Assembly (NCBI GenBank): GCA_003586115.2
Contig: QVOM02000073.1
Coordinates: 23,546,175-23,610,174, forward strand
Length of the DNA: 64,000 bases
Direction of reading: 5' to 3'
Source of the DNA: Salvator merianae
Taxonomy: Eukaryota; Chordata; Lepidosauria; Squamata; Teiidae
The notes under the pieces were generated by a model. It searched no databases and was not told where the DNA came from. It saw only the letters and a list, made by a program, of their open reading frames with translations. Shown piece after piece: positions 1 to 11,602 of this stretch. The stretch's first letter is position 1, and each line of letters opens with the position of its first letter. Both the position numbers and the translations under genes were made by a program.

Positions 1-870
1 ATCAACACTGGTTGACATATTATAACCTAGAAAGGGTCCTTACAGATGCGGAGACTGAGGAAATATTGAGGAGACCTTTAATATTGAGGAGACCCCCTAT
101 GAATCAATTATGAGATGCACAATGATAACAATAAAGGGAATAACATCACAAATTTATAAACTATTGATAGAATTACATAGAACACAGTTAAATTCATTGA
201 AAGGGGCTTCGAATCTGGATACAGGAGGTGTATTAACAGAAGAATGACGGAACAAATTAATTATAACAAAACAAAAATGGTGTACGTCAGAAACAATGAA
301 AGGAATTAGAACAAAAATATTGTATAGATGATATCTTACACAGGTGAGACTAGATAGGATGTCTGGAACACAAATATCCCTTTGTTGGAAGGCATGTGGT
401 CAAAACCCAACATTTTGTCATTTATGGTGGTACAGTTCACCAGTTAAAGAATTCTGGATGAAAATACAAATTGAAATTAGACTAATTTGTAAACAACTAA
501 TTGTTCTGAAGCCAGAAATTGCTTTACTATATGATTTCACAGAACTAAATCTTAACGTAAAGCAAAAACAACTGCTCAATTACTTAATACTTGCAGCTCA
601 ACATCAAATTGCACGAAGGTGGAAATAGGCTGATAACTTATCTGTTCAGAAAAGGTATAGAGAATTATGGTCAAGAATGTTAAATGAAATGATAACATCA
701 CAACAAAAGGCTGTGCAAGGTGCAAGAAAAGAAAATAAACCTTTTCAAATTAGGAAAACTTGCCTGAAAGAGATGAAAAAGAAAAAAGACATAGAGACAC
801 CTGAAAAAGTATTTCTACAAAAATGGATGGAAGCATAGAAGACAACAAAAAGGAAAAACCCTAGAATCTC
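1..870 (+). mobile_element. L1 LINE remnant, ORF2 C-terminal part and 3' region
   Basis: Broken L1 ORF2. The clearest block is the open frame 344-628, which carries the L1 C-terminal Cys/His-like segment: CGQNPTFCHLWWYSSPVKEF matches the usual CG..GTFYHMWWTC..VKKFW pattern, and it is followed by the typical AAQHQIARRWK ending. The upstream bases 60-340 read as the region before it in a different frame with stops. The 5' part of the element lies outside the window. It cannot encode a working enzyme. The lineage (squamate L1) is inferred from this motif only. Confidence 0.8.
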
Positions 871-1216
871 TGGACAGGAGAGGGGAGGGGAGGGGAGGGA
901 GTAATTGTATCAAAAAGTAGAAACATAATTTGCATATTTGTAATATAGCAAGTTTACTAATTAAAAAAATAGTGGTTGAGAAGGAACCATTCACACTGGA
1001 AAGGCAGGATGGAGAGAAATATCTTCAACAGGTGCCTTATATCTTGGATAATGTAACTGGATGTTAGAGACGAGCATTCTTTAGGTGTCACCACAGAGAA
1101 GGATTGGTTGCATCTAACCATGAAGCGACACTTATGACTTTGAGGCACTTGTGGCAGGAACAATTAGATGATCCTAGTGATTTTACAGGTTTGTAGTGGA
1201 GGAGATGATCTGTCAG

Positions 1217-1435
1217 GTACATAAGAACATAAGAGGAGCCTTGCTGGATCAGACCACAGCCCATGCAGCCCAGCATCCTGTCTCACACAGTGGCCCACCA
1301 ATTGATTCTGGGCATCTCAAACAGAATAAAAGGCAAACCCTTCACCTGTTCTTGACTCCCCGCAAATGGTTTTACAGACATATTGCCTGTCTTTCCAACC
1401 TGGAGACAGTACCTAGGCATCCATTCTAGTAGCTT
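1217..1435 (-). mobile_element. CR1 LINE 3'-end fragment
   Basis: Read on the plus strand, the block begins ACATAAGAACATAAGAGGAG and continues with TTGCTGGATCAGACCACAG. This is the reverse complement of the well-known amniote CR1 3' untranslated end. Only about 220 bp of noncoding tail is present, as expected for 5'-truncated CR1 copies. It abuts an L2 fragment. Confidence 0.85.
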
Positions 1436-1565
1436 CTTTCTAGGTACCCTGGTTTCAAATTGTTTACAGTCTTGTATGCCAAGCAAAAACCTTTAATCGT
1501 GTCCAGGATCTAACTGGCAACCAGTACAAGTACTTAGGCACACGTAGCATGTTAAGAAATCCCCC
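1436..1565 (-). mobile_element. L2-type LINE fragment
   Basis: A short degenerate piece in which the plus strand reads GGATCTAACTGGCAACCAGT. This is the antisense of the conserved L2 segment before the tail of the reverse-transcriptase ORF; compare the well-preserved copy near 11190-11215 in this window. It is too decayed to place precisely. Confidence 0.55.
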
Positions 1566-2349
1566 ACACTTGCAGCAGGAAATATTAAAATCAAACTTCA
1601 CTAAGTAACCATGATGGTAATATTACCCCTCCCCAATATTCACCCCTTTCAAATCTGAGGCAAAGACTAAGACAGCAGAATGTGTCCCTCTGTGTCCAGG
1701 GCCAATATTATATTGAGACACACCCAACGTCCATGAAATCCCAAGCTGGACAAAACAGTAGTTTCAGTATGGATGTTGACGTCCTCAAAGCCCACAGCCC
1801 TGGGGTTCTCCAGCACCACACAAAGACCCCAGCTCCAGCTCAGTCACAGAGATCGTTGAGCAGCAGTGTGAATGGTACACCAAGAACATCCCTAATCTTT
1901 CTGCTTGGCTCTGTGTCACATGAAGACTCTCATAGCCTACCTTGGTTTCAAGGAGTGTGCTAGTGATCACTAGTGTTGCAGATAACAGCCAGTCCCTCAT
2001 TCACTCTGCTAACATTGGAGCTGCATTGAAAAACAGAGTGGGCAAAGGTTGGTCAGATCCAGTCCACACATCTTGCTCACACAGGTTTCAACAATGCTGT
2101 AGATGCCAGGTCACTATGTCCCATTTTAATCAGGAAAGCCTGCTAGATAGGATCTATTATTGCCCCTGCAGGTATAGTGATTTGTAAGTGGTGTGTTAGC
2201 AAATGCACCAAAATCATGAGATGTTTTTGCACAGTTTCTCTCGCTTCACTCTAGAACGCTTTCCTGGAACTGATGTTGATGCCATTTTGGTGCCAAGCAA
2301 ATATCTCTCTTCTGCTTCCTACCTCTTGTTCTTTCTCTCTTTCGTAGCT
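1566..2349. other. No recognised feature
   Basis: Mixed-composition DNA between an L2 fragment and TIR element A1. Short open frames at 1682-1963 and 1942-2187 have no start context, motif or repeat support, and I treat them as chance. Confidence 0.5.
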
Positions 2350-3900
2350 GCCACGTTCCGACATGGCATTTAATCACTTTACAGGCCGTCTTCAGTTCTC
2401 GCTGTCCCAACATGATCTTGCCGTTCCATAGTTTTTCTGGATTATATCGGCGAAAGCCGGACTACTTTGTATTCGGATTTAATGAAGTTTTAAGCCGTTC
2501 CAGATCATTAGAGCGCTTTACTTTACAATGTGGGAACGGGGAAAGAGACTATTTGGGAGGGACTGTACTTTTTTGGGGGTGTGCAGAGGGAGGGGTCCCC
2601 ATTTTGTGCCTTCCAATGACAGACTGTGTGAGTGGGCAGGAAGCGCAGTAGTTTCCTCTGCCTCCATTATCCCCCCTTCCGTCGCTGCCAGGGGAAAAGA
2701 AACCATCCTCCTTTTTACTTCGCTAAGCTGTGGTCCTTTCTCTTTCTTTATCCCCCATTCGACACTGCCAGGAAGAAATTAAAGGCTTCCTCCACTTCCG
2801 TCTGCTCTTTAAACCAAAAAATAAACTGCGCCTGTTTGGGGTTGCAGTCCTCTTGCCCCAACAAAGAACCCACTCAAGATGGGTTTTGCCGTCGGCAGCA
2901 CACAGCTACACAGCGGGGACACATGCCGCTGCGGATGTCTCGGGGGAAGATGAGGCAGAGTCCATTTGCTGGCGATGAACTGCACTGTCAAGATAGTAGA
3001 GCCCCCCCCCACGTTCCCTCCCCACTTTTTCCCTTTGTTATGGACCTCTCCCTGCTTTTGCGCTACTTTTAAATTGTGCAATTGCGCAAAAGTGCACTTG
3101 CAAGGGAGCAGAAATCACCATCGGCCCTTTAAAAAGCCCTTTAAAAAGCTTGTGGAACATAGTTTTAAAGTTCTGCTTGTGTAGATAGAGGCTGTAGTGG
3201 GGAAAAGGAGCAAATGGCGAATGACTAGTAATGCTGCCAAGTGAATCCATGTTCTGAGGCAGCAGCGGGGACATACAGAGAGTGAAGCTTGACTTTCCCG
3301 CCCCTGTGACGTCAAGATTTGGACGTCGGGACTGCAGCCAATCCAGCGGCGTAGCTAAACGTTCCGCCACCCGGGGCGGACCAAACGGCGGCAGCCGAGC
3401 AAGGCGCCCTGGCCTGCAGGACGCCCCGCCCTGCAGCTGCCTACTCACGCTGCCGCCGTGATGATGGCCGCGCGCGCGCCAGCTGGCACGGTGAGGAGGC
3501 GTGGCGAGCGAGCAGCGAGTGAGCGGCGGGCGTGGCGAGCGAGCGGCGGACGTGCCGGTGAAGCCGAGAAAAGGCAAACCGGCTGCCGGGCGGGCAGGAG
3601 GGCCCACCTCAAAGGCGGGCGCCGCCCCCAACAATGTGCCACCCGCCGCGCAGCACCCACCGCGCCCCCCCTTGCTACGCCTCTGAGCCAATCACTGACT
3701 GCATGGGGAGGGGAATTTGGCAAGGGGTGGAGGCAGAAAAGGTACTGTTTCTCCGTGCCTAGCAAGGGAAATATCAGTGTGGGAACGAGCAGGTATGAAT
3801 TGAGTCCGTGTTAAACTGTAACTGTGGGAACGATCAGAAGACGAATTCAGTCCTTGTACTCTTCTGATACAGATTAAATTTACGATGTCGGAACGTGGCC
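2350..3900. mobile_element. TIR family A, copy A1 (non-autonomous DNA transposon)
   Basis: One of four copies of a family with imperfect ~30-bp terminal inverted repeats. The left end reads GCCACGTTCCGACATGGCAT and the reverse complement of the right end reads GGCCACGTTCCGACATCGTA, and both then run into an AAATTTAATC-like segment. Without the nested hAT-like insertion at 3344-3685 and its duplication, the copy is about 1.2 kb, like A2 and A4. There is no transposase-like frame. I could not find a target-site duplication here: the left flank is AGCT and the right flank is TTTG. Frames conserved with A2 and A4 are discussed under findings. Confidence 0.8.
3344..3685. mobile_element. hAT-like MITE nested in A1
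   Basis: A 342-bp GC-rich element starting CAGCGGCGTAGCTA and ending TTGCTACGCCTCTG, which are inverted repeats of the CAGNGGCGTAGC type common in hAT-derived MITEs. It is flanked by a perfect 8-bp duplication AGCCAATC at 3336-3343 and 3686-3693; hAT elements make 8-bp duplications. The other copies of family A show the uninterrupted target. The interior is CpG-dense and keeps long frames open on both strands (for example 3458-3814), with no transposase signature. Confidence 0.9.
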
Positions 3901-4734
3901 TTTGTGTGTCTTTTTAATCCTTTGATTCCTTTTATATTACACATGTATGTGTGGTATCTTCAATGCTTTTATTATTTTTAGCTTTATCAGTATTTTAGTA
4001 AGACAACACTGAGAATCTATCAAAAATTGGGAAAGAAGTAAATTCATAATATCTGCTTCACCATTTACTATTTCTCCTTCTTTTCCCTCTTGTCCTTTTC
4101 CCTTTATTCAGAGGTGGGAGGGGAAAGATTACTTGATATGAGGAGCATTGGTAAAGCACTGAGATCATTGTGTAACTCTTTTGGAATGGATCTTGACCAG
4201 GTTCTAAATTTTCAGATCCAGCATAACACATGGGCACATAAGCTGATCCTTGGATAATATTTAAATAGCTTTATATCAAAGAGAAATAACACAACCGTTT
4301 TAAGAATATGTGATAATGCCGCCACCTGGTGGCTGACTTTTATGAAAACAAAGAGGCCAGTGCAGCCATATTTTTCCTCCACAAAGAGAGGACTCTGTTC
4401 ACTAAAGGACTTCATGCGGTGATGCCTATCCATTATGTCTATACTACAGATTGTTATTATTGCCTATTGTAAATTTATCAGTTCCCAGTCAGAACTTGGA
4501 CAAGAAGAAAAAAAATAGTTTAGGACACATCCAGCTGATTTTCTTTTCAAGAAGTAGCATCACAGTAAACTCCTTCACCCCAAACAATGTGAAGTGATGG
4601 ATGTTATATTGTATAATTTTAATGATGGCACATATGTAGCTAGAGTGTAGAAATCTGGACCAGATGGTGCCAGAGACCACTGCAGCATGGAATTTGAGCT
4701 GAGGCCAGAATCTGTCTTGGCTTCTAGAAGATAT
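3901..4734. other. No recognised feature
   Basis: AT-rich sequence with short chance frames. I saw no conserved repeat, promoter or RNA gene. Confidence 0.5.
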
Positions 4735-5033
4735 GAGAAGAAGAAGAAGAAGAAGAAGAAGAATTTGGTTTTTATACCCCGCTTTTCTCTGCCGAAGCTG
4801 ACTCAAAGCGGCTTACAAGGTTATTTTTTGCCCGAAGGCTTACATCTATCTTCCGCATCACACAAGTGGTGCTCCTATTTATCTACTTGCAATTACTTGC
4901 TTTCGAACAGCTAGGTTGGCTGGAGCTAGAGGCCAGTAGAGGGCACTCATCCCCTCTACACGGCAGACAAGGGCCTCAAACTCTGATCCTCCTATTGAAA
5001 GATCAGCGCCTTAGCCACCTGCGCCACCGTGAC
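4735..5033 (-). mobile_element. tRNA-derived SINE with (TTC)n tail
   Basis: On the minus strand the element begins GTCACGGTGGCGCAGGTGGC, a pol III A-box-like tRNA start. Some 55 bases later comes CAGAGTTTGAGGCCC, a decayed B box (compare GGTTCGANNCC). It ends in an L2/CR1-like tail (AAGCCGCTTTGAGTC, then GGTATAAA) and (TTC)n at 4735-4762 (AAG on the plus strand). A tRNA-like head joined to a LINE-like tail is the usual SINE layout, so this is not a tRNA gene. Confidence 0.8.
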
Positions 5034-5843
5034 TAATGAGGACATTAGTCCACCTTCACCTGGATCTGCTGACTACACTCCCACCCCAAACCTCTTTTGT
5101 TTAGTTGTTTGTGCCACAAGACGACTTAAACCTGCAGCAGAAAGATATCACTTGAACTAGTAGTGTTCCCTGTCTTGGAGGAAAGAGCTGCAAGGTTAAG
5201 ATGCAAATGTGGGCGACCAGGTTGAATAGTTGATTTAACCTTGACTGCCTCCTGATGGTGGGAGGAAAATGCAAGAGCCTGATTGCATCTTGCAATGGCC
5301 TCTCGCTGTCCTTCCCAAATGACAGGAGAACATCATGGGACAATCGTGGGCACGTACCTGTCTAGATGCTTGCTCCCGCAATGGCAAGGCAGCAACCTGC
5401 AGGTATTTCGATGATGTGAAATACCCAGAAGTGTGTGTGTGCCAGTTCCTGCACATGAGTGGTGGCAATTTCACCCCAGTTTGGGCCCTGAGCATGTGCT
5501 GGGGTCATCTTCTTCAGGAATGATCCAGACAGGTAGGCCATATTGCTGTTCTGGGAAAATCTGCGGTGAGAGTTGGATTTTCCTGGAATAGGGACACCAC
5601 AGGATTTCACGCCTATATCATGAGGCTTTGTGAGGTTTGCCACAAATACATGCATCAAGTATAGCCCCTAAATAATCCCATGTTTTAGTCCCTGTCTGTA
5701 TTATTCCCTCTGTATTATTCTTCACCACTATTTTTCCCTCTTTAATTTCTGATCCCTTCTTATGCCTCAGCTTTGCGATTACATTGCCTTCTGCCCCCTC
5801 TCCACAAGAGCTTCCATTTGTCACCTGAGCACGAGAAAGTACT
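5034..5843. other. No recognised feature
   Basis: Moderate-GC sequence. Overlapping short frames around 5235-5658 occur on both strands and show no family motif. Confidence 0.5.
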
Positions 5844-5846
5844 TTA

Positions 5847-7045
5847 GGGCCACGTTCCGACACAGCATTTAATCAGTTTACAGGCTGTCTTCAGTTCCCG
5901 CTGGCCCGACATAATCTTACCGATTCATAATTTTTCTGGACTGAATTGGTGAAATCCGGACGATTTTGTATTTGGATTGAATGAGTTCTCAAGCTGTTTC
6001 AGATCGCTAGCCTGCTTTACTTTGTGATGTGAGAACAGGGAAGGAGACTATTTGGGAGGGACCGTACTTTTTGGGGGGGGGTATGCAGAGGGAGGGCTTC
6101 CCATTTCAGGCCATCCAATGACAGACTTTGTGAGTGGGCAGGAAGTGCAGTAGTTTCTTCTGCCTCCATTATCCCCCCTTCCATTGCTGCCAGCAGAAAA
6201 GAAAACCATCCTCCATTTTCCTTCGCTAAGCTGTGGTCCTTTCTCTTTCTTTATCCCCCACTCAACACTGCCAGGAAGAAATTAAAGGCTTCCTCCACTT
6301 CCGCCTGCTCTTTAAACCAAAAAAGAAACTGCGCCTGTTTGAGGTTGCAGTCCTCTTGCCCCAACAAAGAACCCGCTCAAGATGAGTTTTGCCATCGGCA
6401 GCACACAGCTACACAGTGGGGACACATGCTGTTGTGGATGCCTTGGGGGGAGGTGAGGCAGAGTCCATTTGCTGGCCATGAACTGCACTATCATGATAAT
6501 AGAGCTCCCCCACGTTCCCTCCCCACATTTCCCTTCTTCACGGACCTCTCCCTGCTTTTGCGCTACTTTTAAATTGCGCAATTACGCAAAAGTGCACTGC
6601 CAAGGGAGCGGAAATCGCCATCTGCCCTTTAAGAAGCTTAATTGTGCAGTACACATGGTTTTAAAGTTCTGCTTGTGTAGACAGAGGCTGTAGGAGGGAG
6701 AAGGAGCAAATGGCAAATGACAAGTAACACTGCCAAGTGAATCCATGTTCTGAGGCAGCAGCAGGGACATACGGAGTGTGGAGCTTGACTTTCCCACCCC
6801 TGTAACATCAAGATTTGAACGTTGGGACTGCAGCCACTCACTGACTGCATAGGGAGGAGAACTTGATGAGGGCTGGAGGCAGAAAAAGTACGGTTTCTCT
6901 GTGCCAAGCATGGGAAACATCAGTGTGAGAACGAGCAAGTACAAATTGAATCCGTGTTAAAATGTAACTGTGGGAACGATCAGAAGACGAATTCAGTCCT
7001 TGTGCTCTTCCAATACAGATTAAATTTATGATGGTGGAATGCGGC
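5847..7045. mobile_element. TIR family A, copy A2
   Basis: A 1199-bp copy beginning GGGCCACGTTCCGACACAGC and ending TGGTGGAATGCGGC, flanked by TTA on both sides (5844-5846 and 7046-7048). A 3-bp TTA duplication with GGGCC-type ends is what PIF/Harbinger elements usually show, so I tentatively place family A there. It shares the whole interior of A1 and A4 by eye, including the uninterrupted segment CAGCCACTCACTGACTGC (6832-6849) that matches the hAT target site in A1. Confidence 0.8.
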
Positions 7046-7048
7046 TTA

Positions 7049-7543
7049 GAAGCTTGTATGGCAAGAAGGATTTTAAAAAGAATTGGAATCTTTATATAAA
7101 GGACCACGCTGAGCAAGGTTAGAAAGAACATCTTGGATATGGTTTTATAATCTGAGGACAATATTTAGTAGACAGAAATAGAATGCTTATTTAGTTATTT
7201 TATGCTTATGGAAACAGAATGGTCATTTATTTACTTTATGTTTATAGTTACATATGTAACCCATGGATGTTTTTCTAGTTTTTAACCTGTATACACATCA
7301 CTTGCTGTGGCTTCTACAATCATCACACTCATGTTCCCTCTCTTTAGGAGTGTGGCCAGCCAGGAAATCATTAGCACATATGCAAGTGGTCTTTAAACAC
7401 TCCTGAACACAAAACTGTGCACCATGCTTCCATAAAGTGTCAACTTAACTAAGGATTAAGCCTTTCTATCTTTGTTGGTTTTAGATTTGTATATTGCCTT
7501 AACTTTTTTTTTTTTTTTTTTAAATAGACACAAACATATTTTT
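7049..7543. other. AT-rich spacer with poly-T tract
   Basis: No gene or classified repeat was recognised. A run of about 18 T lies near 7505-7521. Confidence 0.5.
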
Positions 7544-8098
7544 GGGCCTGTTCGCACTACAGCGGTAGTCCGTTCTTGTCCGTTCGCTGGAACGGAGGCT
7601 TCGCACTGCCGTGGGCGCATGCCTCACCCAGTCCGAACCACATTGTACCTGATTCGTACCTGATCCTGGGTAAAGCTAGACAAGTAAAAGCTTGTCTTCA
7701 TTCCGACTTGCGCGATGGAGTGAAGATTGGGGTAGGTGCTTTCACACTCCCGTCTGTATTTGAAATGGCAGCGGGGCGGGGCTGGCGCAGCTGCGCATGC
7801 GTGGTCCAGTGCTTCATACCTCGGTCCAGTGCTTCGTGCCCGGGATAGCCCTTTGGGCATGGCAGCCTAGCTGCCATTACGAAGCCGGCTCCGTAAGGAG
7901 CCCTCTGGTTACGAAGCGGAGCTCGATGGTACGGAGTGCGGTACCTAACTAGCGGATGCCATCTGCACAGTTCCCTCTGCTGGTCGGCTTCGGGTCCGTT
8001 CCTCTGGCTGGGAGTGCGAATGGCAGCCAGCGTTCTCCAACCTCTCCGGTCCAAAGCCAACTACTGGGAACGGTCTACCGAGCTCAGTGCGAACAGGC
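7544..8098. mobile_element. TIR family C, copy C1 (CpG-rich non-autonomous DNA transposon)
   Basis: The left end GGGCCTGTTCGCACTACAGC and the reverse complement of the right end GCCTGTTCGCACTGAGCTCG are inverted repeats. Both then run into a shared CGGTAG(T/A)CCGTTC block, giving a TIR of about 35 bp. The interior is CpG-rich and has no transposase frame. A second copy lies at 29764-30509. The target-site duplication is not clear. Confidence 0.75.
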
Positions 8099-8189
8099 TC
8101 TCTGTCTCCTGAAAGTACTCTACTCTGTACTTGGTGTCCCAACAGCTATAGTAATTGTCCAGCTTTCTCATAGCTTAATCTTATAAGTG

Positions 8190-8262
8190 TGTCCTTGAAA
8201 GCAAGTCCTTTGGGGTTCACTCCTAGGTAAGTGTGCAAAGGACTGCAGCCTAAATCTTATTT
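8190..8262 (+). repeat. Short interspersed-repeat fragment
   Basis: The segment GGGGTTCACTCCTAGGTAAG then TGTGCAAAGGACTGCAGCC resembles a motif repeated throughout squamate genomes (cttactcccaggtaagtgtgcataggattgcagcc-like). The assignment is from memory of that motif only. The internal AGGTAAGTG looks like a splice donor but belongs to the repeat. Confidence 0.45.
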
Positions 8263-9119
8263 TCATATGACTGGCAGATTCTCAATATCTGCCTTGAAGT
8301 GATTAGTTCATTAAAAGTGAGCTGGCTTGGGAATGGCAGTCTATATCCTATTACTAAATGGATTAAAGCTGAGCTTCCAAAAACTCTCACCAGATTTCAT
8401 TTGGAATTTACCCAAGGTCTTCCCCTACCACAAAAAACAAAACAAAATCCTAAGGTAATAATTCTAAATCTGTTTGAGAACACATTTCAAGAGTTTTTTT
8501 ATTGTTCCCAAATGATTTAATAGAATAATAGTTCTATGAGGACAGAAGAAAATATATTACAGAGAAAAAATTAGAGGCGGATCCCAAAAATCATCCCATG
8601 TGTATAGCCTGTGGGGGAATGGCTTTCAGGTCCGAGCGAGCATCTCACTTGCATTTCTTTACTGCCTGCATGGAAACAAATGGAATTATTAGTTGCAGTG
8701 GAAGTATGATAGAAATGCTGCACTGAATCTGAGTTTGGGAAAGCAGGACTAACACCAGCAGAAGTTAGCCCTACATGCTTCCTCTGTTTTGCTTCCAGAG
8801 TAGCTTTATTTGCATTTTTGTGGGAGAGTTTCATTGTCTCCAAGCAAACTAACAGAGCAAAACAACTCCATTAGGTGAGGAAAATCTTTTGGAAATAGAT
8901 GTATAAGAGTTAGGTGGCTTCTGTTTTGAATCAGGGATACAGATCTAAAGAGGACTGGGACTTGATGTAGGATTTGACGAGATACTTGACCTTTTAAAAT
9001 TGTTCTACAAGTCAAAGTGCATACATATATCTTATTTTAATAGCATTTTAAAACCAGTTTTCAAAACCAGCATCTTACTGTGAAATGTATGGGTCAGAGA
9101 CTAAGGGTATGCTAACTTA
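8263..9119. other. No recognised feature
   Basis: AT-rich DNA. Short frames on the minus strand (8571-9015) show no family signature. Confidence 0.5.
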
Positions 9120-9715
9120 TTTATGCTTATGTTTATTAAGATTTCTATACTGCCACCTGATTCTTCTCAATGAGAATAATGGTCCACTGTTTAATATTTA
9201 AAGTTTGAAGGGAAAAAAGATTTCTATACTGCCCTGTTACATAAGTCTGAGGGTTATAAACAAGAATAAACAGAAGAAAATATAAATCAAAAGGATAAAA
9301 TACATTAAACCCCAATAAAAATGGAAAAAAGAAAGAACTATAAACAGGTACAGGACTGGATTAAGAAAAAGATCAAAGGGAAAATCCCACTAAACAGCAA
9401 AAGCTAAATTGTATAGGTATCTTTTAAGAAGTCACCAGAAACATCTATGGTGTATGCCTAGCATACATCTGCAGGAAGGTTGTTGCCGGGGCCACCATTG
9501 AAAAAACCCTCTCTAGTGGTAACTTCATGGATTTCTAAGGTAATCAAACCACCAGGAGATCTTAAGTGACAGGCAGGGCTATAAGAGAGAAGGCAATTCA
9601 TCAGATATTTGGGACCCATCATTCAGAACTTTAAATGTCAATGTTAAGACTCTGAATTGGGCCCAAACATTAACTGAAAGCCAGTGCAGATCTTTAGGAA
9701 CTAGAGTGATATGGG
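9120..9715 (-). mobile_element. L2-type LINE, degraded 3' part
   Basis: In antisense this contains an L2-like 3' tail (ATACTGCCCTGTTACATAAG near 9219) and then the C-terminal reverse-transcriptase region. GGGCCACCATTGAAAAAACC corresponds to the GRAFSVAAP segment, and TGGGCCCAAACATTAACTGA and AGCCAGTGCAGATC match the block upstream of it. Many stops and gaps make it non-functional. Confidence 0.75.
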
Positions 9716-9724
9716 CATGGCCAC

Positions 9725-10709
9725 ATACTTTTTTTATTAAACATTTTTATTAAATTTAAAATAATTATACAAAAAGAAGTAACAAGTCATAACAAAAAAT
9801 AGTCCCGTCAAAGCTTGAAAAGGAAAGAAAAAAACAATAATTAATACACCAACACTACCAGTGGTGGCTGCCGGCTTTAAGCCTGGGTGCTCGCGCCCCA
9901 TGCAAAGGGCGCCATGGCTGTTCGCACAGCCTCTGGGCCTCCGTACTGCCACAGGAGGTCACTGCTGCAGCAGTATGGAGGCCCGGAGGCCCCACGAACA
10001 GCCATGGAGCACTTTGCGCGAGACGCGAGCACCCGGGTGTAAAGCCAGCGGCCGCTGCTGACCACCACACTACCCAACTACCACATGTGCACACCAGTTG
10101 ACAACCTCTAGATTACTTCTTCCATCTTGTTTCTCTTTTATTTTAGCTGGACCAAAGAGTTAGTCTTGTTATTTCTTCTTTCAGTTCTTCTGGCGCTTGG
10201 GGTCTTGTTGAAAATTACAATAAATCTTTCCATTTTTCCTCTGCTTTAGAAAGCACTGCCATACCTTGACTTTTAAATCTTATTTCCCACATTTTATCAA
10301 ATCTATATTGTTTTATTAGATACCCATACCCATACCAATTATCTAATTATCATTTATTACTTTCACTCCATCCCATTACAATTGTTGACTGTGCTGCATA
10401 TATCATTTGAGCAAATAAAAACTGTTTTTCCTCCCTTATTCTTCCTGATGTCATTTAAAAAAAAAAAAGAAAGAAAACTAGTTCAGGTGATAAATTCAAA
10501 TCTATATTTAAAATATCATTAATTTTATTCTGAATATCTATCCAAAACCATTTTATAATATCACATTCCCACCAAAGGTGGAAATATATATATCTCTGTC
10601 CACACCCATGCCGTCTTTGCAGTGACATTGTAGGCATCATATGCACCAGTTGTGATGGTGGTCTATACCATCTATAGAATATCTTAAGAACCATTTCCTG
10701 TACCCTATT
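9725..10709 (-). mobile_element. L1 LINE 3' half, interrupted
   Basis: The minus strand carries the end of L1 ORF2: the frame 10455-10694 includes KIFYRWYRPP, then YIYFHLWWECDIIKWFW, the L1 C-terminal GTFYHMWWTC-type segment. It is followed by an AT-rich 3' UTR ending at about 9725 (plus-strand TTTTTTTATTAAACATTTTT). A foldback MITE splits it at 9860-10066. The 5' continuation is probably the L1 block at 15137-15900, beyond the L2 and retrocopy insertions. Confidence 0.8.
9860..10066. mobile_element. Foldback (hairpin) MITE, probably hAT-type
   Basis: Two arms of about 85-90 bp are imperfect reverse complements around a short loop (about 9945-9960). The left arm has CGGCTTTAAGCCTGGGTGCT and CCATGGCTGTTCG; the reverse complement of the right arm has TGGCTTTACACCCGGGTGCT and CCATGGCTGTTCG. 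An 8-bp direct repeat ACACTACC flanks it (9852-9859 and 10067-10074), the length hAT transposases make, and the end resembles AGTGGTGG. It is inserted in an L1 3' end. Exact ends could shift by 1-2 bases. Confidence 0.75.
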
Positions 10710-10888
10710 ATTAATTTAATTTAATTTAATTTATTAGATTTGTATGCCGCCCCTCTCCGTGGACTCGGAGCGGCTCACAAGAAAATAATACAATATAACA
10801 AATCTAATATTAAAAAACAATTAAAACCCAATATTAAAACCATGCAACACAGTCATTCCATGCATAAACTATATATGCCCGGGGGTAT

Positions 10889-11602
10889 CTAGTTCCCCCA
10901 TGCCTGGCGACATAGATGAGTCTTTAGCAATTTACGAAAGGCACGGAGGGTGGGAGCTGTTCTAATCTCTGGGGGGAGTTGATTCCAAAGGGCTGGGGCC
11001 GCCACAGAGAAGGCTCTCCCCCTGGGGCCCACCAACCGACTTTGTTTAGTCGACAGGACCCGGAGAAGGCCAACTCTGTGGGACCTAATTGGTCGCTGGG
11101 ATTCGTGCGGCAGAAGACGGTTCCGGAGGTATTCTGGTCCGATGCCATGTAGGGCTTTATAGGTCATTACCAACACTTTGAATTGTGATCGGAAACTGAT
11201 CGGCAGCCAATGCAGGCCGCGGAGTGTTGGAGAAACGTGGGCAAATCTCGGTAGCCCTACAATAGCTCTCGCGGCTGCATTCTGCACGATCTGAAGTTTC
11301 CGAACATTCTTCAAAGGTAGCCCCATGTAGAGAGTGTTGCAGTAGTCGAACCTCGAGGTGATGAGGGCATGAGTGACTGTGAGGAGTGACTCCCGGTCCA
11401 AATAGGGCCGCAACTGGTGCACCAGGCGGACCTGGGCAAACGCCCTCCTCGCCACAGCTGAAAGATGGTTCTCTAATGTTAGCTGTGGATCGAGGAGGAC
11501 GCCCAAGTTGCGGACCCTCTCCGAGGGGGTCAATAATTCCCCCCCCCCAGGGTAATGGATGGACATATGGAATTGTCCTTGGGAGGCAAAACCCACAGCC
11601 AC
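10889..11602 (-). pseudogene. L2 reverse transcriptase C-terminal region
   Basis: A 237-codon frame; useful coding starts after residue ~18. It has VRNLGVLLDPQLTLENHL, ALITSRFDYCNTLYMGLP, LQIVQNAAARAIVGL, LRGLHWLPISFRSQFKVL, GRAFSVAAPALWNQLPPEI and the terminal RKLLKTHL. This is the conserved thumb and C-terminal part of L2 and related LINE proteins. It ends 150-180 bp before the tail. No in-frame stop interrupts it, so the copy is young or recently active by squamate L2 standards; that age is an inference. Confidence 0.85.

Noticed and set aside
3038..3814. 217- and 118-codon frames on opposite strands
   Set aside because: They run across the junctions of the hAT-like insertion in A1, so they cannot predate it, and they show no domain.
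4970..5033. Possible tRNA gene
   Set aside because: The A- and B-box-like sequences belong to a SINE head with a decayed B box, a LINE-like tail and a TTC tail, and no intact cloverleaf.
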